DNA of 64,000 nt, taken from positions 63,514,248 to 63,578,247 of the forward strand of contig CM043944.1 in NCBI GenBank assembly GCA_014529385.2, in the 5' to 3' direction. The number at the start of each line of letters is the position of its first letter. Within the stretch, counting starts at the first letter, position 1. Positions 1 through 11,574 of the stretch are shown in pieces. The notes under the pieces are model-generated. The model ran no database searches and had not been told where the DNA came from. It worked only from the letters and a program-made list of their open reading frames with translations. The position numbers were made by a program, and so were the translations under genes. The DNA comes from Adiantum capillus-veneris (taxonomy: Eukaryota; Streptophyta; Polypodiopsida; Polypodiales; Pteridaceae).

Positions 1-1
1 T

Positions 2-3000
2 TGTGCCAACAAGGCCTCTTATCCGGTTCAGGGAGCTAGAAAGATTGTGCTTACTGCTACAAATGGCACCTCCTTCACACTTGTTGATGCACTTTATGTA
101 CCTGGGATCAAGAAGAATCTCTTGTCTATATTCGCACTTGCTAGACTTGGACTTGTAGTCAAATTTGTGGATGACAGATGTACAGTTCATGATCTCAGTT
201 TTGGTGATGAAATTGTTGCATCTGGACTTTTGTGTGGTGGGCTGTATAAGCTCACTTTATATGACAAGTGTGGAGAAAATTTTGCAAATGCTGTTGCAGA
301 TTCAAGGGCTATTTCAGGTGAAAAACTTTGGTATGCATGTTTTGGTCATCTGAATTTTGTGAATTTGCTGCGTTTGCAGAAATCTGATATGGTTGCTTCT
401 TTGCCGCGTCTTGAAGCACCTGCCAAACATGTTTATGAAGGCTGTATTCTGGGTAAAATGCAGCGTTCGAAGTTTCCAAAGAATGGTTCAGTTAGGGCCA
501 CATGCAGGTTGCAGCTTGTGCATAGTGATGTTTGTGGGCCCATGCAAACTCCGTCCTTGGGCAATTACGTGTACTTCGTGACTTTCATTGATGATTACTC
601 CAGGCATGAATGGGTATTTCCACTTAAAGCGAAGTCCGAAGTTTTTATGTGCTTCAAAAAATTTTTGGCTATGGCTGAAAATGTCTCGAAATGTACTATG
701 GGCACCCTCCATTCCGATCAAGGAGGGGAGTATGTGTCTCATGAATTTAATGCATTTCTGGCTAGTCGTGGGATCAAACACCAACGTAAAGTGCCTTATA
801 CACCTCAAAAAAATGGTGCTGCTGAGAGGAAAAGCAGGTCAGTGACAGAAATGGCACAATGTATGGTCAAAAGTCAAGCTTTGCCGCATTCTTTTTGGCT
901 TAACAGGTGTGCCACTTATGTACTTAACAGGTGTCCTACGAAAGCTTTGTAGTCTATTACTCCATATGAAGCATGGCATGACAGAAAACCTTCTATTGAG
1001 CACATGCATGTTTTTGGTTGTTTGGCATATGCTTTGGTGCCACAAACACAACGAAGAAAATTGGATGATAAGGCTGTCAAATGTATTTTTGTTGGTTATA
1101 GTGATGAAAGCAAAGGTTACAGGTTGTATCATCCGCAAACAAAACGTATTCTGGTTTCACGGGATGTAGTGTTTGTGGAAGATTTTGTTCAGCCCTTGCT
1201 GTCATGTACTAGAGACAGTAATGTAAGCTCACAGGACATTTATGACACTTTGTTGCCTCTTTTCAGTGGTGGAAATACGAATGTAAGTTCCAATGAGGCA
1301 AATGTATAGCCTATGGGGGCTTCTGAAAATGTTACAGATCAGCGTATTACTGATGCAGATGTACATGATGTACTTGATGAGGACACGGCTGAAAATGAGC
1401 AGGCTAGAGGTATGCCAAAATGGCTGGTGCACACTTTGTGTGATAGTAAATTGGATGCATCTTTGTCTAGTCATACTCGATCAGGCTCTCGCCATGCATC
1501 TTATGCATCATATTTTTATGCTTTGACTGTGTCTAGTTTACATGATGTTGAGGATCCTCTGCCTTTTGATGAAGCACAGAATGCAAAAAATTGGATGGCT
1601 ACCATGCAATCAGAATATGATGCACTTATAGAAAATGACACATGGACTTTATGTGATTTGCCTCCTAGCAAGAAGGCCATTGGTACAAAGTGGGTTTACA
1701 AGTTGAAACGCTAGCCGGATGGTGAGATCGATCGCCATAAGGCTCGACTTGTTGCAAAGGGTTATGCACAGTAAAAAGGCATAGATTATGAAGAGACTTT
1801 TTCTCCCACTTATCGCATGACTACTTTGCGTTTTCTATGTGCATTGGCAGCTCATTTTTGTTGGAATGTACATCAATCAGACATATTTGAGGAAGTTTAT
1901 GTAACGCAACCTCGCGGTTTTGTCATAAAAGGGCAAGAGGACAAAGTGCGCAGATGTAAGAAGGCTTTGTATGGGTTGAAGCAATCTCCTCGTGCTTGGT
2001 ATGAGAAAGCTGACACTCATTTGGTCAAACAAGGATTTCGTAGCAGTCCAAGAGAAAGAAAATTGTATGTAAAATGTGAGAGTGATGTACTTCTCATTGT
2101 GGTTCTTTATGTTGATGATTTGATGATCATTGGACCAAATGAGAGACATATTGTTGAATTTAAGGCTAATTTGAATGCTACTTTCAAGATGAAAGATTCG
2201 GGGTTGTTGCATCATTACTTGGGTATACAGTTTAAACAGTGTGATGGTGGTATTGCCTTGTGTTTGAAAAGTTACATAGAGACATTGCTATGTAAGTTTG
2301 GACTTGAGTATTGCAAACCTATTGCCACTCCCATGGAAACAGGTTTGAAGTTGAGTCTACATGATGCTGGCGATCCTACTGATGTCACTCTTTACCAAAA
2401 TGCTATTGGCTGCCTCATCTACCCATGAAACACGAGGCCGGATATTCAGTTTGCAGTCTCACAAGTCAACAGATTTATGCATAGCCGAGAGTCTAAGCAT
2501 TGGCAAGCTCTCTAGAGGATTTTTTGCTACCTTAGTGGAACTTTACATCTGCTTGTTTTATCCCAAGGGGGGATCATTGCCGATAGAGTTACATGCTTTT
2601 TCGGACTCGGATTGGGCTGGTTGTTTTGACACGCGAGTGTCCACAAGTGGTTTTTGTTTCATGCTTGGCAGTTCATGTATATCATGGTTGAGCAAGAAGC
2701 AACCTACTGTGGACACTTCGAGTTGTGAGGCTGAGTACATGGCAATCTTCACAGCTACCGTTAAATGTGTATGGCTCAGACGCCTTATGGCTAATTTGGG
2801 TGTTGGATAGGACACTGCCAACACTATCTACACTGACAATCAGAGCGCATTGGCAGTTGCGAGGAACCCAGTTTTTTATGCTCGCACAAAGCAGATTAAG
2901 GTGCATTACCACTATGTCAAGGAGAGACTCTCAGCAGGAGAGATCATCTTGGCTTATGTGCCAACATAGGATAACCTTACAGATCTTTTCACAAAGGCAT

Positions 3001-3062
3001 TGCCGCGTGAGAAGCTTGAAGCTTTCCGCAAAGCTTTGGGCTTACTCCCCTTTGTGGACTGA
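2..3062 (+). pseudogene. Ty1/copia retrotransposon pol, 3' part, decayed
   Basis: This is the polyprotein of a copia LTR retrotransposon, entering from the left edge just after the protease. In order: a typical LYVPGIKKNLLS stretch, the GAG-pre-integrase zinc-binding region (about 330-480), the integrase core (about 510-840, with HSDVCGP, FIDDYSR and HSDQGGEY), reverse transcriptase (about 1590-2200, with YVDD at about 2110), RNase H (about 2590-2900, SDSDWAG and SSCEAEYMA) and the usual LTDLFTKALP tail. Stops in frame lie at 950, 1307, 1712, 1772, 2426, 2513, 2808 and 2967, with a frameshift in the G-run near 2570. Between HQSD and EEVYV the RT lacks about ten residues (the KTAFL block), so it cannot be active. 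Most stops look like CAG/CAA to TAG/TAA changes. Identification of the family is secure. Confidence 0.95.
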
Positions 3063-3127
3063 TCATGTCCTCAGGGCATGGCACTTCCCTTTACTCATAT
3101 GCCAGCTCTCGTTCACCACATCACTTC

Positions 3128-3137
3128 AGGGGGGATT
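3128..3137 (+). other. polypurine tract of the copia element
   Basis: A G-run followed by ATTT sits directly before the TG that opens the 3' LTR. This is where plus-strand synthesis is primed in LTR retrotransposons. Position and composition support it. Confidence 0.8.
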
Positions 3138-3364
3138 TGTTACCATATACATGTGGTAGTGATGTGTGTGAACACACTAGGACCTCCGGGGCTTTTTTTC
3201 CCTCTTTAGGAGGTTTTTCCCCCCGTGCATTGTTTATACGCCCATCACTCTAGGGCTATCTATCTTTCCATTACACACTAAGTAACACACTCTCTATTGT
3301 GTGTCTTGATCTTCCTTCGTCTTCTCCAAGCTGTGTACGTTTCTCTGCAACCATAATTCCAACA
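3138..3364 (+). repeat. 3' LTR of the copia element
   Basis: A 227-bp LTR that starts TGTTACCATA and ends TTCCAACA (TG...CA ends). It lies directly after the polypurine tract and about 75 bases after the pol stop. The 5' LTR is outside the window, so target-site duplication and LTR divergence cannot be checked. Confidence 0.85.
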
Positions 3365-3492
3365 GAGACCCAATGTACATAATGTATATAAATACGAGTA
3401 AAGTTTTTATTTCCTATGATCTTTTGTCATTTGACACGGGTGGGTGTTGGTGACAATAAAATTATCTTTCATATAAATTGTATAGAGTGTGT

Positions 3493-3643
3493 GGCTCTTT
3501 GTACTACTAAGCATACATGCTCTAGTAGACTAGGGGTTTGGCAAACTATGTCATGTGTTTTTTTGTCAAACCCCTAGTCTACTAGAGCATGTATGCTTAG
3601 TAGTACAAAGAGCCAAACCCCTAGTCTACTAGAGCATGTATGG
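3493..3643. repeat. 48-bp perfect inverted repeat (hairpin) with a third partial copy
   Basis: Positions 3493-3540 are the exact reverse complement of 3567-3614, with a 26-base loop. The right arm is followed at once by a further direct copy of about 30 bases (3613-3643). A transcript would fold into a 48-bp stem. It could be a foldback/MITE remnant or a small-RNA precursor. The arm sequence resembles a segment beside the polypurine tract of the LTR array at 35.4 and 39.95 kb. Confidence 0.9.
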
Positions 3644-5162
3644 ACTCCTAGATTTTTAATTTCTTTTGGGGCAATTGCTATCAGGGTCTTTTACGGGAGC
3701 ACAAACACATCTAACCATATTGTCGCTAGAAAACATTTTTAGCAAGAGGTCCTTGTGGCACAAGCAAGGGGATGAGTTGTCTTATGCAACTTGGGTGTTA
3801 TGGTTTTTGGAGCTGAAGTGCCCATTCAAAGGCAATAGATATCAAATTACATATTCTAGATTATAGTGTAGATCAACTTAAATATACTAGATATTTATCA
3901 AAGATTTAAATATCAGTGAAGAGGCAAGATTTGGTAGCCACCTAAAGCACATAGTTGCCTACTAAATCTAGCTATATAGATCTTTTCTTTGTGCTACATG
4001 TTATTTTAGCTATATAATTGCCCAAGAAAATACATAGTTTCTCTGTCACTACTTGTTAGCCATACATAAGATCACATTATTGTATACATGTCAATTCTAA
4101 GGTCATGTGTTTTCTATTACTAACAATTATGTGTAAGTTGTAGAAGACGAAAGAGATAAGATCCAACGCTATCCTTGAGGTTAAATTATTCCACATCATC
4201 TATGCTCCATGGAAGTATTTGCTGGCACATTTATTTTTATAGTGTGTAATATTATACTAATTCGAATTGGCAATGCTGCATAGATTCATATCTTGGTGAT
4301 AGAATAAGTTTGAGAGGGAATGTGGGCACTCCCAATTCTACGTTGGCTTGAACACTGAAGTTGAATCAATGTGGTATAATGCTTTTATGACACCCCCTTC
4401 CCATGCACCGAAGAAATCAATATTTGCATCTTTTATTGAAGTCTCTTTAGCATGTATGGGATGTGTCTCCATTTTTTATGTAGCTACACTGAATGTGTTC
4501 TCCCATCCTTGTATGTTTACCACACATGCGTTGTTGTGTGTATTTTGAGAACTCCCATTTTTTTGTTACAAATGTACATATGGGCTATAAATATACTCTC
4601 TTAAGAGTTTTTGGACATGTTTTTTTGGGTTTTTAAGATTGATTTTGCAAGCACATGTACATGCAAGGCAACTCACTAGTATAGCGCCAGCTGTTAGTCC
4701 ATGAGTGAGTTTTTTGAAGGGAGACTTGTATATAACTTTAACTCATGTACAAAATTAAAAACGTTCACTAAAAATCCAAAAATTATAGATTTGAGCTGGT
4801 AGCCTGGTTGTGCCTCCTTGATGGATTGCGTTGCAGTTTTTGCGGCCGCCTTGCCTACTCTACGTGGGGGATTTAACATTTGCGAGTTTTTCATTTCAAG
4901 TTTTTTTGACAATTTTAGCAATGTTTAGAGTTTTTTAAACCAAATATGTGTCATAGCATAAAGTATCTATTTAATGTAATTTTCAATCGTCATAAGACTC
5001 CATATATGTGTGGTTGACGGAGAGAGAAAGTATAAATTCTAGAGAGATAGTATTTATGCGAGTTACCATTGGAAGAAGAGATCATAAATCCTTGAGAGAG
5101 AGAGAGAGTGACTTCTCTTCTAGAGAGAGAAAGTAAAATCATAGAGTTGTATATCACTACGC

Positions 5163-5235
<73 letters not shown>

Positions 5236-5811
5236 GAGAGGGCATAAGGACGGAAAAAATGTAAACAAATGAAATCACCATTTCACATCTCATGCCATTA
5301 GAGTCAAATATGCTCGCAACGCATGTGATCAGAGTCAAATAATTCACAGCATATAAACATGCAATAAAGTAAAAAATCATGAAAAATAGAGACAACACTA
5401 ATTTCAGAGTTAAATATAATCCACAGCATATATAAATGTGATGAAGTCAAAATAATGCCAGATAGAGACAATACTATTTTTCCCAAGAAATTGCTTTTTG
5501 AAACAACGTAAGTTTGAGGATGTAAGTACATTCGCAAAACTACCACAGGATAAGATCAAAATTAGAGTACAAAAAAGGATAGTCGCCATAAATGTAATGG
5601 TCACTCTAAAAGGCAAGTAATTTGCTCCCAAATAGCTTGCAAGATGCTTCATATCTTTTGCTTGAAATTTGAAATCCTTTGCTGCATAAACAATGTTTTT
5701 TCAAGATAAATAATCACAAGTATAGTAAACCAAAATAAATACAGAAAAACACTTTCATATCATAGATCAATATTCTAGTTGAGTGAAAGAAGCATACCAA
5801 ACTAGTTGTAA
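3644..5811. other. intergenic, no gene recognised
   Basis: AT-rich sequence with short chance reading frames only. No domain or conserved motif is visible on either strand. A purine-rich GA tract lies near its right part (listed separately). From about 5240 to 5800 it precedes the end of the MULE gene and may hold its 3' flank, but I see no terminal inverted repeat. Confidence 0.6.
5166..5232. repeat. (GA)n microsatellite
   Basis: About 65 bases of nearly pure GA dinucleotide, preceded at about 5092-5130 by shorter interrupted GA runs. The Ser-Leu open frames on the minus strand here are artefacts of the repeat. Confidence 0.97.
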
Positions 5812-8800
5812 TTAAATGGAGGGAGAAATCCTCCTTGGTTGTCCAAGAATAAAAGCAATGTCCATTGGTGAGAGGGTTGGCTGATGAATAATCATGTGCT
5901 CCTTAGGTTCAAGTCCGAGCACTTTTGTGTACACATAGTACATATGTTTGCATGCCAAAAAGGATTTGTTGGTATTCTCTCGCTTGTGAAAATCCGGACA
6001 CGTGCATGTTGGACTCTGTTTTATATGAATCTCATAACTATTTTCAGTGAGAACTCGGAAAATTACATGCTCTTGAGACCTTTTTACTTCATCCAAAAAT
6101 ATAATTGTCATACTATTACATGCTTCCAATTTCTTCATGGCCTCTTTAGAGATTCCATGCCTCCACTTTTTCTTCCTAGAGCTGCCACCACCTTCTTTGC
6201 AATCGCCAACAAGAGGTTGTGGATTTACCATTGAATTGTCTGTCCGAAATCCACTCTGATGCAGCGCGGCAAGTTCTTGTGTGGAATATCTGTCCCTCTT
6301 GCTACTGGCCAAACATTTGGAGCAGGAGGTAAATCTTTGACTTGTCTTTTGATTGATTGGGTATGCAAAATATCATGATTACAAAACCATAACCATTGCT
6401 CGATTGTTTTACCCTTGAACATTCTTTCGGACCATATACATGGAGCAACAAGACCAATTGAGCGACTATGCAAGATATTGTCACAATTTTTTCTCCCTAC
6501 TGTTCCAAAACATTTTCTTTGACTTTGAATGGGCATTCTCCCGAGGGCCCATTGAGTGCGTGGCACATCACTCTCAAACACATTGTTTCTTTGAGATGAC
6601 AAAGGTGTGGTTGTTTCTTTTTCAGATCCAATATCATCATCACTGTCACTAATTTGCAGTGGAATGTTAGAAATACCTGGTCCTTGGGTATCAAATTTGA
6701 TTTTTTTTGGTCGACCGCGATGGTTTCGTTGCTTAGATTCCATGACATATTCCGGCCGATGGGAGCTACTTGTTCCTGTTCTGCCCCTCTTTTTGCGTTG
6801 TACTGTTTCTTTGTCTCCATGCAAAATTGGCTGCGCATACATGGGAGTCCCTGCAACAGCCTCGTGTAATAGATGGGCCACGTTGGTTGGAGTTGGAGTT
6901 TGCTGAGATTCAACTCGAGAAAGCAAGGTCTCCATTGTGGGTCCCGTTCCTATATAACGCCCAGTAGTATATCCCAAACGCTTTGCACATTGAATATATG
7001 AGTTTATAACATCTGTTACACATGCATCATACAAGGATATTTTTCTCTTTCCACCTTCACCTGCTAACCAACTGGCATGTACACTTTTTGATAAATTAAC
7101 ATTGGGAATTTGTGCCCGCTCCCACGGACTTAGACTACCCTATGAAATGCAAAAAAACATGAATTAAAATTTATAAATTTCATGTATGAAAAGAAATTTT
7201 TCTAAAAATATAGATTGTCATAAAGGTACTTACATCCGTTCCAATTCCTCCCCAGTGTGAAATTCATTGCTCCCACCATTTAAACCATCTACTCACTCTT
7301 GTAATGCTCTCTGTAGATAGATGTTGTCTCCACCACTTTTGAATTGAAAGTGCCTTTTGAGATGCAAGAACAATGGTCTTACAAGCTCTCCATTCCTCAC
7401 ACATATCAATGTGTTGATTTGTTAGATGTTGAGGTATCCACTTTTTAGCATATTTGTGGAGACTCTGCTCCCAATGAAATAGGCATGATCGTTCACGTCC
7501 CTCCATGATATTATCTGGGCCGCCATTGAAGACTGTTCGAATAGCATTTCAATTCGCACCAGCTTCATCAGACATAAAACCTGCAAAGTCAGCTGCACCA
7601 TGTCCGTACTTTTCCATTGTTGAATTAAGGATCTCCCAAAAAATAACTTGAGTCTTTGCATCCTCCTCTTTAGTTTCACATATAGCAATTATTTGTAGTG
7701 ATCGTATGCTGCAAGATATTCAACATAAACATTTTCACACATCTTCTTTTATTTAATGATAAAAAAATACGAGATATTTAAATACTTAAAGATTACCTTG
7801 GATCATAAACTGAGCATGACATTGTTGCCCATCCATCTATTCTATGGGTAAAATCAAAATGTATCCACGCATTTCTCAAGTCACTAATTTCAGTTCTTTT
7901 CATCCGATTTACTAGATCAATCCCAGAACCTGGTCCTTTAGTGGACATTTTAAATAGGAAGCACTTGTCATCCTCTTCACCCTGTCCAGGAAATCTACTC
8001 CCATGAAAAAAAGGAAACGTGCACTTTTTTTGAAGCAATAAAATATTATCATATCCATCCCTAATAACAGCACCTTGACTCTTGCTCTCCTTTGAAACAA
8101 TTGAAAAAAACCTACACGATGCATCACAAGAAGGCTAAATTTATAATAGTTAAAAAATTAACAAATTCAAGGAACCAAATTGACTTTTCTTACCCTTTGG
8201 TTTGAACCAGTGGCATCATTTCTTCCAAAAAATCATTGAATTGTACATCGGATGTAGCTTCAGCTTCCTCACCAATCAAGGAGTGAAGAACAAGTTGTTG
8301 AGCCACCAACATTTGAATTTTTCTTGGGCCACCCTTTTCTATTTTTAGTACTGCACCTACCAGTTTCCACACTCTTGAAATAGCAGCCCTAGAGGTTCCT
8401 GCCTTAACATTATGACAATGTTTACCAACATGTATTGCCAGTCGCGACATTGTACCATCTCTAGGCAAAACATAATAGATTTTGCAGGGACAAGCAGCAA
8501 CACAAGTAACAACCTTCTGACAATAATGACAATTTATTGTTGTATTCTCTTCCATTGCAAGGTAGTCCTTTTTCACGTGTCTGTTCAAATATCCATGAAA
8601 ATCTCTACTATTGAATTCTTGTTCCTTAATATAATGAGGACACGTTGAATAATTGCACTGCATGAATCCCAAACAGTGGCTTAGACGAATTGTGCATGCT
8701 ATTGCCATGGTTGTCACAGATGGGCGAGTCCACAAGTGACCATCAAAGCGTTGTTCCATCCCTGTCATTCATTTTGTTTTATCCTGAGTCGCAGGTAACT

Positions 8801-9293
8801 CAAAACACAAATTTCCATCATAATGTTGTGGAAGTTCAACAACTTGCAAAGGAGCTCCACATAATGTTAACAGATCATTTAACTTTTTTGCCCCTGGATT
8901 TTGTTGAATCCAAATGACGATTGACTGAGTTTTGAGCTGTCCTATATCGTCACCACTACTTTCAAGATGCACAATGCTTAAAACATCTTCAGATATCTCT
9001 TTGTCATTGTCAGATACTTGTATAAATGTGTCTGAATGAAGCATCTCAAACAAGCTCGAAAAAGAACCATCTATTAAGAAATGCTGATGACCTTCTATAT
9101 CCCACAGTGGTTGCAGCAAGACTTTTGTTAGGCCACAATCACTTTCAATAAGAGCAGATAGTGACTGAAAATGGCAAGATGGAGGCAGTAAACTCTGCAA
9201 ATAGTAAGCACTAAGCAACAATGAGTTTCCCTTCAACTGAATGTCGTGGTTGACTATCTGACCACCAACCTTCCAAGTTATTGTTACTTTCAT
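5812..9293 (-). pseudogene. Mutator-like (MULE) transposase gene, four exons, decayed
   Basis: Reads right to left. Exon 1 (9293 to about 8193) has a zinc-cluster domain of the WRKY-GCM1 type used by MULE transposases: paired Cys (CNYSTCPHY, CHYC) and an IHVGKHCHNV block. Exon 2 (8111-7797) and exon 3 (about 7710-7250) carry the DDE-type core: FTHRIDG, SDEAGAN and a CLFHW Cys-His pair. Exon 4 (about 7140-5812) has AT-hook-like RGRPKK and ends in a SWIM zinc finger (CTCPDF...CKHMYY). Introns have GT/AG borders. Breaks: in-frame TGA at 8769, 7549 and 7264, at least two of them TGG to TGA, and a frameshift near 6300. The 7549 and 7264 stops fall in the catalytic region. MULE identity is strong; terminal inverted repeats were not found. 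Confidence 0.85.
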
Positions 9294-9668
9294 GTTGGAA
9301 ATATTCTCTCAAGCAACAGATTACAGGGTGGAGATGCGAGAAAACTGTGGTGGATTAAGTGAAGGTGGTGAAGGTTAATGAAAGTTAAAGATAAAGTGAA
9401 GGTTAATGAAACTGGTGAAAGTTAATGAAAGATGTGAACGTTAATGAAAGTGAAAGATTGGTAGATAGACGAAAAGATAGTTGCATAAGATCTTGTGACG
9501 GCTCAAAGAATAATGAAAATCATAATTGAAGAAGTGCATTTAATATATGACGGTTGTGAATGTATGTGCAGTGGAATATGTCATCAAATTTGAGGGGCCA
9601 TTTAATTTCTAAATGGTGGTTCAAGGACTGCATTTAATGCAGTCTAATATTGTCTCCATCTTTTGTGA

Positions 9669-9729
<61 letters not shown>

Positions 9730-10163
9730 TGTGTGAGTGTGTGTATAAAAAACATAACATTCTATATGACTGACTTTGTATAAAAAACGTAACAATTTTT
9801 TTAGTTAAGTTATATATATGATTCCTTCTTGCCATTTTATATATATGTGTGTGTGTGTTTTTGGTAGTGTGTATATATAATTATTTTAGTTAAGTTATAT
9901 ACATTGCTGTGCGTGTGTATAAATGATTTTGTGGGTGTGTGTAAACAACGTAGCATTTTTTTAAGTTAAGATATTTAAGTTGAGTGTATGTGCACATAGT
10001 TTAAGTTAAGATATTTAACATAGCATTTTTTAAAATTGAGTGTATATGCACATAGTTTAAGTTAAGATATTTTTAAGTTGAGTGTATGTGTATTTTTTTA
10101 AGTTAAGATATTTAAGCTGAGTGTATGTGCACATAAGATATTTAACTGTGCATATAGTTTTTC

Positions 10164-10194
<31 letters not shown>

Positions 10195-10440
10195 CATAAC
10201 TTAACTTTAAGAATGCTACGGTTTTTATACACACAAACACATACAATCATTTTTTTAAATATATGGTTGTGTGTGTGTGTGTGTAAAAACCATAGTATTT
10301 TTTTAGTAAAACTATATATATGAATCCATTTTTTGTATATCTTTGTGTGTGTATATACATATATATATATAAATGAATGTGTGTGTGTGAGTGTTTATAC
10401 CACAATATCATTTTTGTAATATATGGTGTGTGTGAAAAAA
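9294..10440. repeat. low-complexity TG/TA-rich intergenic region
   Basis: No gene. The stretch begins with short GTGAAGGTTAATGAAA-type repeats (about 9360-9450). It continues with (GT)n(AT)n at about 9666-9725 and repeated TTAAGTTAAGATATTTAAG blocks between 9950 and 10140. (TG)n runs lie near 10170 and 10270. It looks like microsatellite expansion in a TA-rich spacer. Confidence 0.8.
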
Positions 10441-10603
10441 GTAGTAGTTGAGATGAAAGTGGAGTGAAGTTTAAATGGAGTTTTAATTGAGATTGAAGTG
10501 GAGTGAAGTGAAAGTGAAGTTTTTCTGTGAAGAAGGAGATGAAAGTGGAGTGAAGAGAAAGTGGAGTTTTGTTGTGAAGGAGTAAGAGAAGACAAGGTAC
10601 TTT
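10441..10603 (-). repeat. dispersed repeat, inverted copy of the 18.15-18.5 kb repeat
   Basis: Purine-rich sequence built from GATGAAAGTGGAGTGAAG-like blocks, ending in GTTTTGTTGTGAAGGAG. It is followed by a TTTTCTACTCACGTG segment and then (TG)n. Its reverse complement matches the sequence after the CA tracts at about 18150-18215 and 18420-18510. One repeat family therefore lies in opposite orientation on the two sides of the ParB/methyltransferase-like gene. Confidence 0.7.
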
Positions 10604-10629
10604 GTGTGTGTGTGTGTAGATTTTCTACT

Positions 10630-10687
<58 letters not shown>

Positions 10688-11041
10688 TGTGTGTGTGTGT
10701 GTGTGTGTGCTTACCTGCGCACGCTCACCCGATCCACTGGAGGAGGTCCAATGGAGCTCCTATTGGAGCTCCCCCATGCCTTGAAAGGCATGGTGAGAGG
10801 GCAGCGCGCACGCTGCCTTCTCACCATGCCTTTCAAGACATGGGGGAGCTTCAATAGGAGCTCCATTGGACCTTCTCCATGCCTTGAAAGGCATGGTGAG
10901 AGGGCAGCGCGCGCGCTGCTTTCTCACCATGCCTCTCAAGGCATGGAGGAGCTCCAATGGAGCTTCCATTGGACCTCCTCCGGTGGATCGAGCGAGCGCG
11001 CGTAGGTAAGCACACACACACACACTCACACACACACACAC
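10604..11041. repeat. nested palindrome bounded by (TG)n and (CA)n
   Basis: (TG)n from 10604 to about 10709 leads into GCTTACCTGCGC. The mirror image, GCGCGTAGGTAAGC followed by (CA)n, closes it at about 10997-11041. Inside are two further hairpins: one about 10746-10871 centred on a CAGCGCGC core near 10808, and one about 10871-10970 centred near 10908. Both are built from AATGGAGCTCC and CATGCCTTGAAAGGCATGG words. GC content is far above the surroundings. Open frames across it are artefacts of the repeats. Confidence 0.9.
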
Positions 11042-11375
11042 AGTGATACACACTTGCATACACACACATCAAAACACTTGCAAACATAGCACAAACACAC
11101 ACACAGTCATGTATACGCACACACATTCCACTTGCATACACACACATACATACATACATACACCCACATATATAAACACGTGCATTCACAACATCAACAC
11201 ACTTGCATACATACACACATACACATATATAAACACTTGCATTCACAACATCAACACACTTGCATACATAGCACAAACACACACACAATCATGCATACAT
11301 CCACACACACACACATATAAACACTTGCATTCACACACTTTAACACACTTGCATACACACTTACAGTAACAATTA
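11042..11375. repeat. CA-rich degenerate tandem repeats
   Basis: Several imperfect units built from ACACTTGCATACA and CACATATATAAACAC, with periods of roughly 60-75 bases. They form a decaying continuation of the CA tract on the left. No gene. Confidence 0.8.
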
Positions 11376-11471
11376 CAATGATGTAAGAACAGGTCGTTGT
11401 AGAGAAGAGGTATACAAATGTCAAAGTGGATTTGTATTTTTCCTTGCCATGAGCAAGTTGAGAATTGTTTT

Positions 11472-11545
11472 TTTTTTGAATTTTCATTTTACGCCGTTAT
11501 GCTGCTGAAATTTAGAATTTTATATTTGTATTGTCATTGCTAAGA
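11472..11545 (+). repeat. single copy of the GTTATGCTG repeat, upstream of the gene
   Basis: T-run, GAATTTTCAT, then CGCCGTTATGCTGCTGAAATTT. The same sequence is the core of the 155-bp repeats at 15857-16298, on the other side of the gene and in the same orientation. It ends about 30 bases before the proposed start codon. Confidence 0.7.
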
Positions 11546-11574
11546 ATATTTTTGTTGTTTGTGGTTAATAGATT

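Noticed and set aside
5884-6906. Plus-strand frames of about 100 codons opposite the MULE gene
   Set aside because: They are shadows of the minus-strand transposase exons, which carry the recognisable motifs.
10604-11288. Long open frames with poly Val-Cys or Thr-His on both strands
   Set aside because: They are translations of TG/CA microsatellites and of the palindrome, and they occur on both strands.
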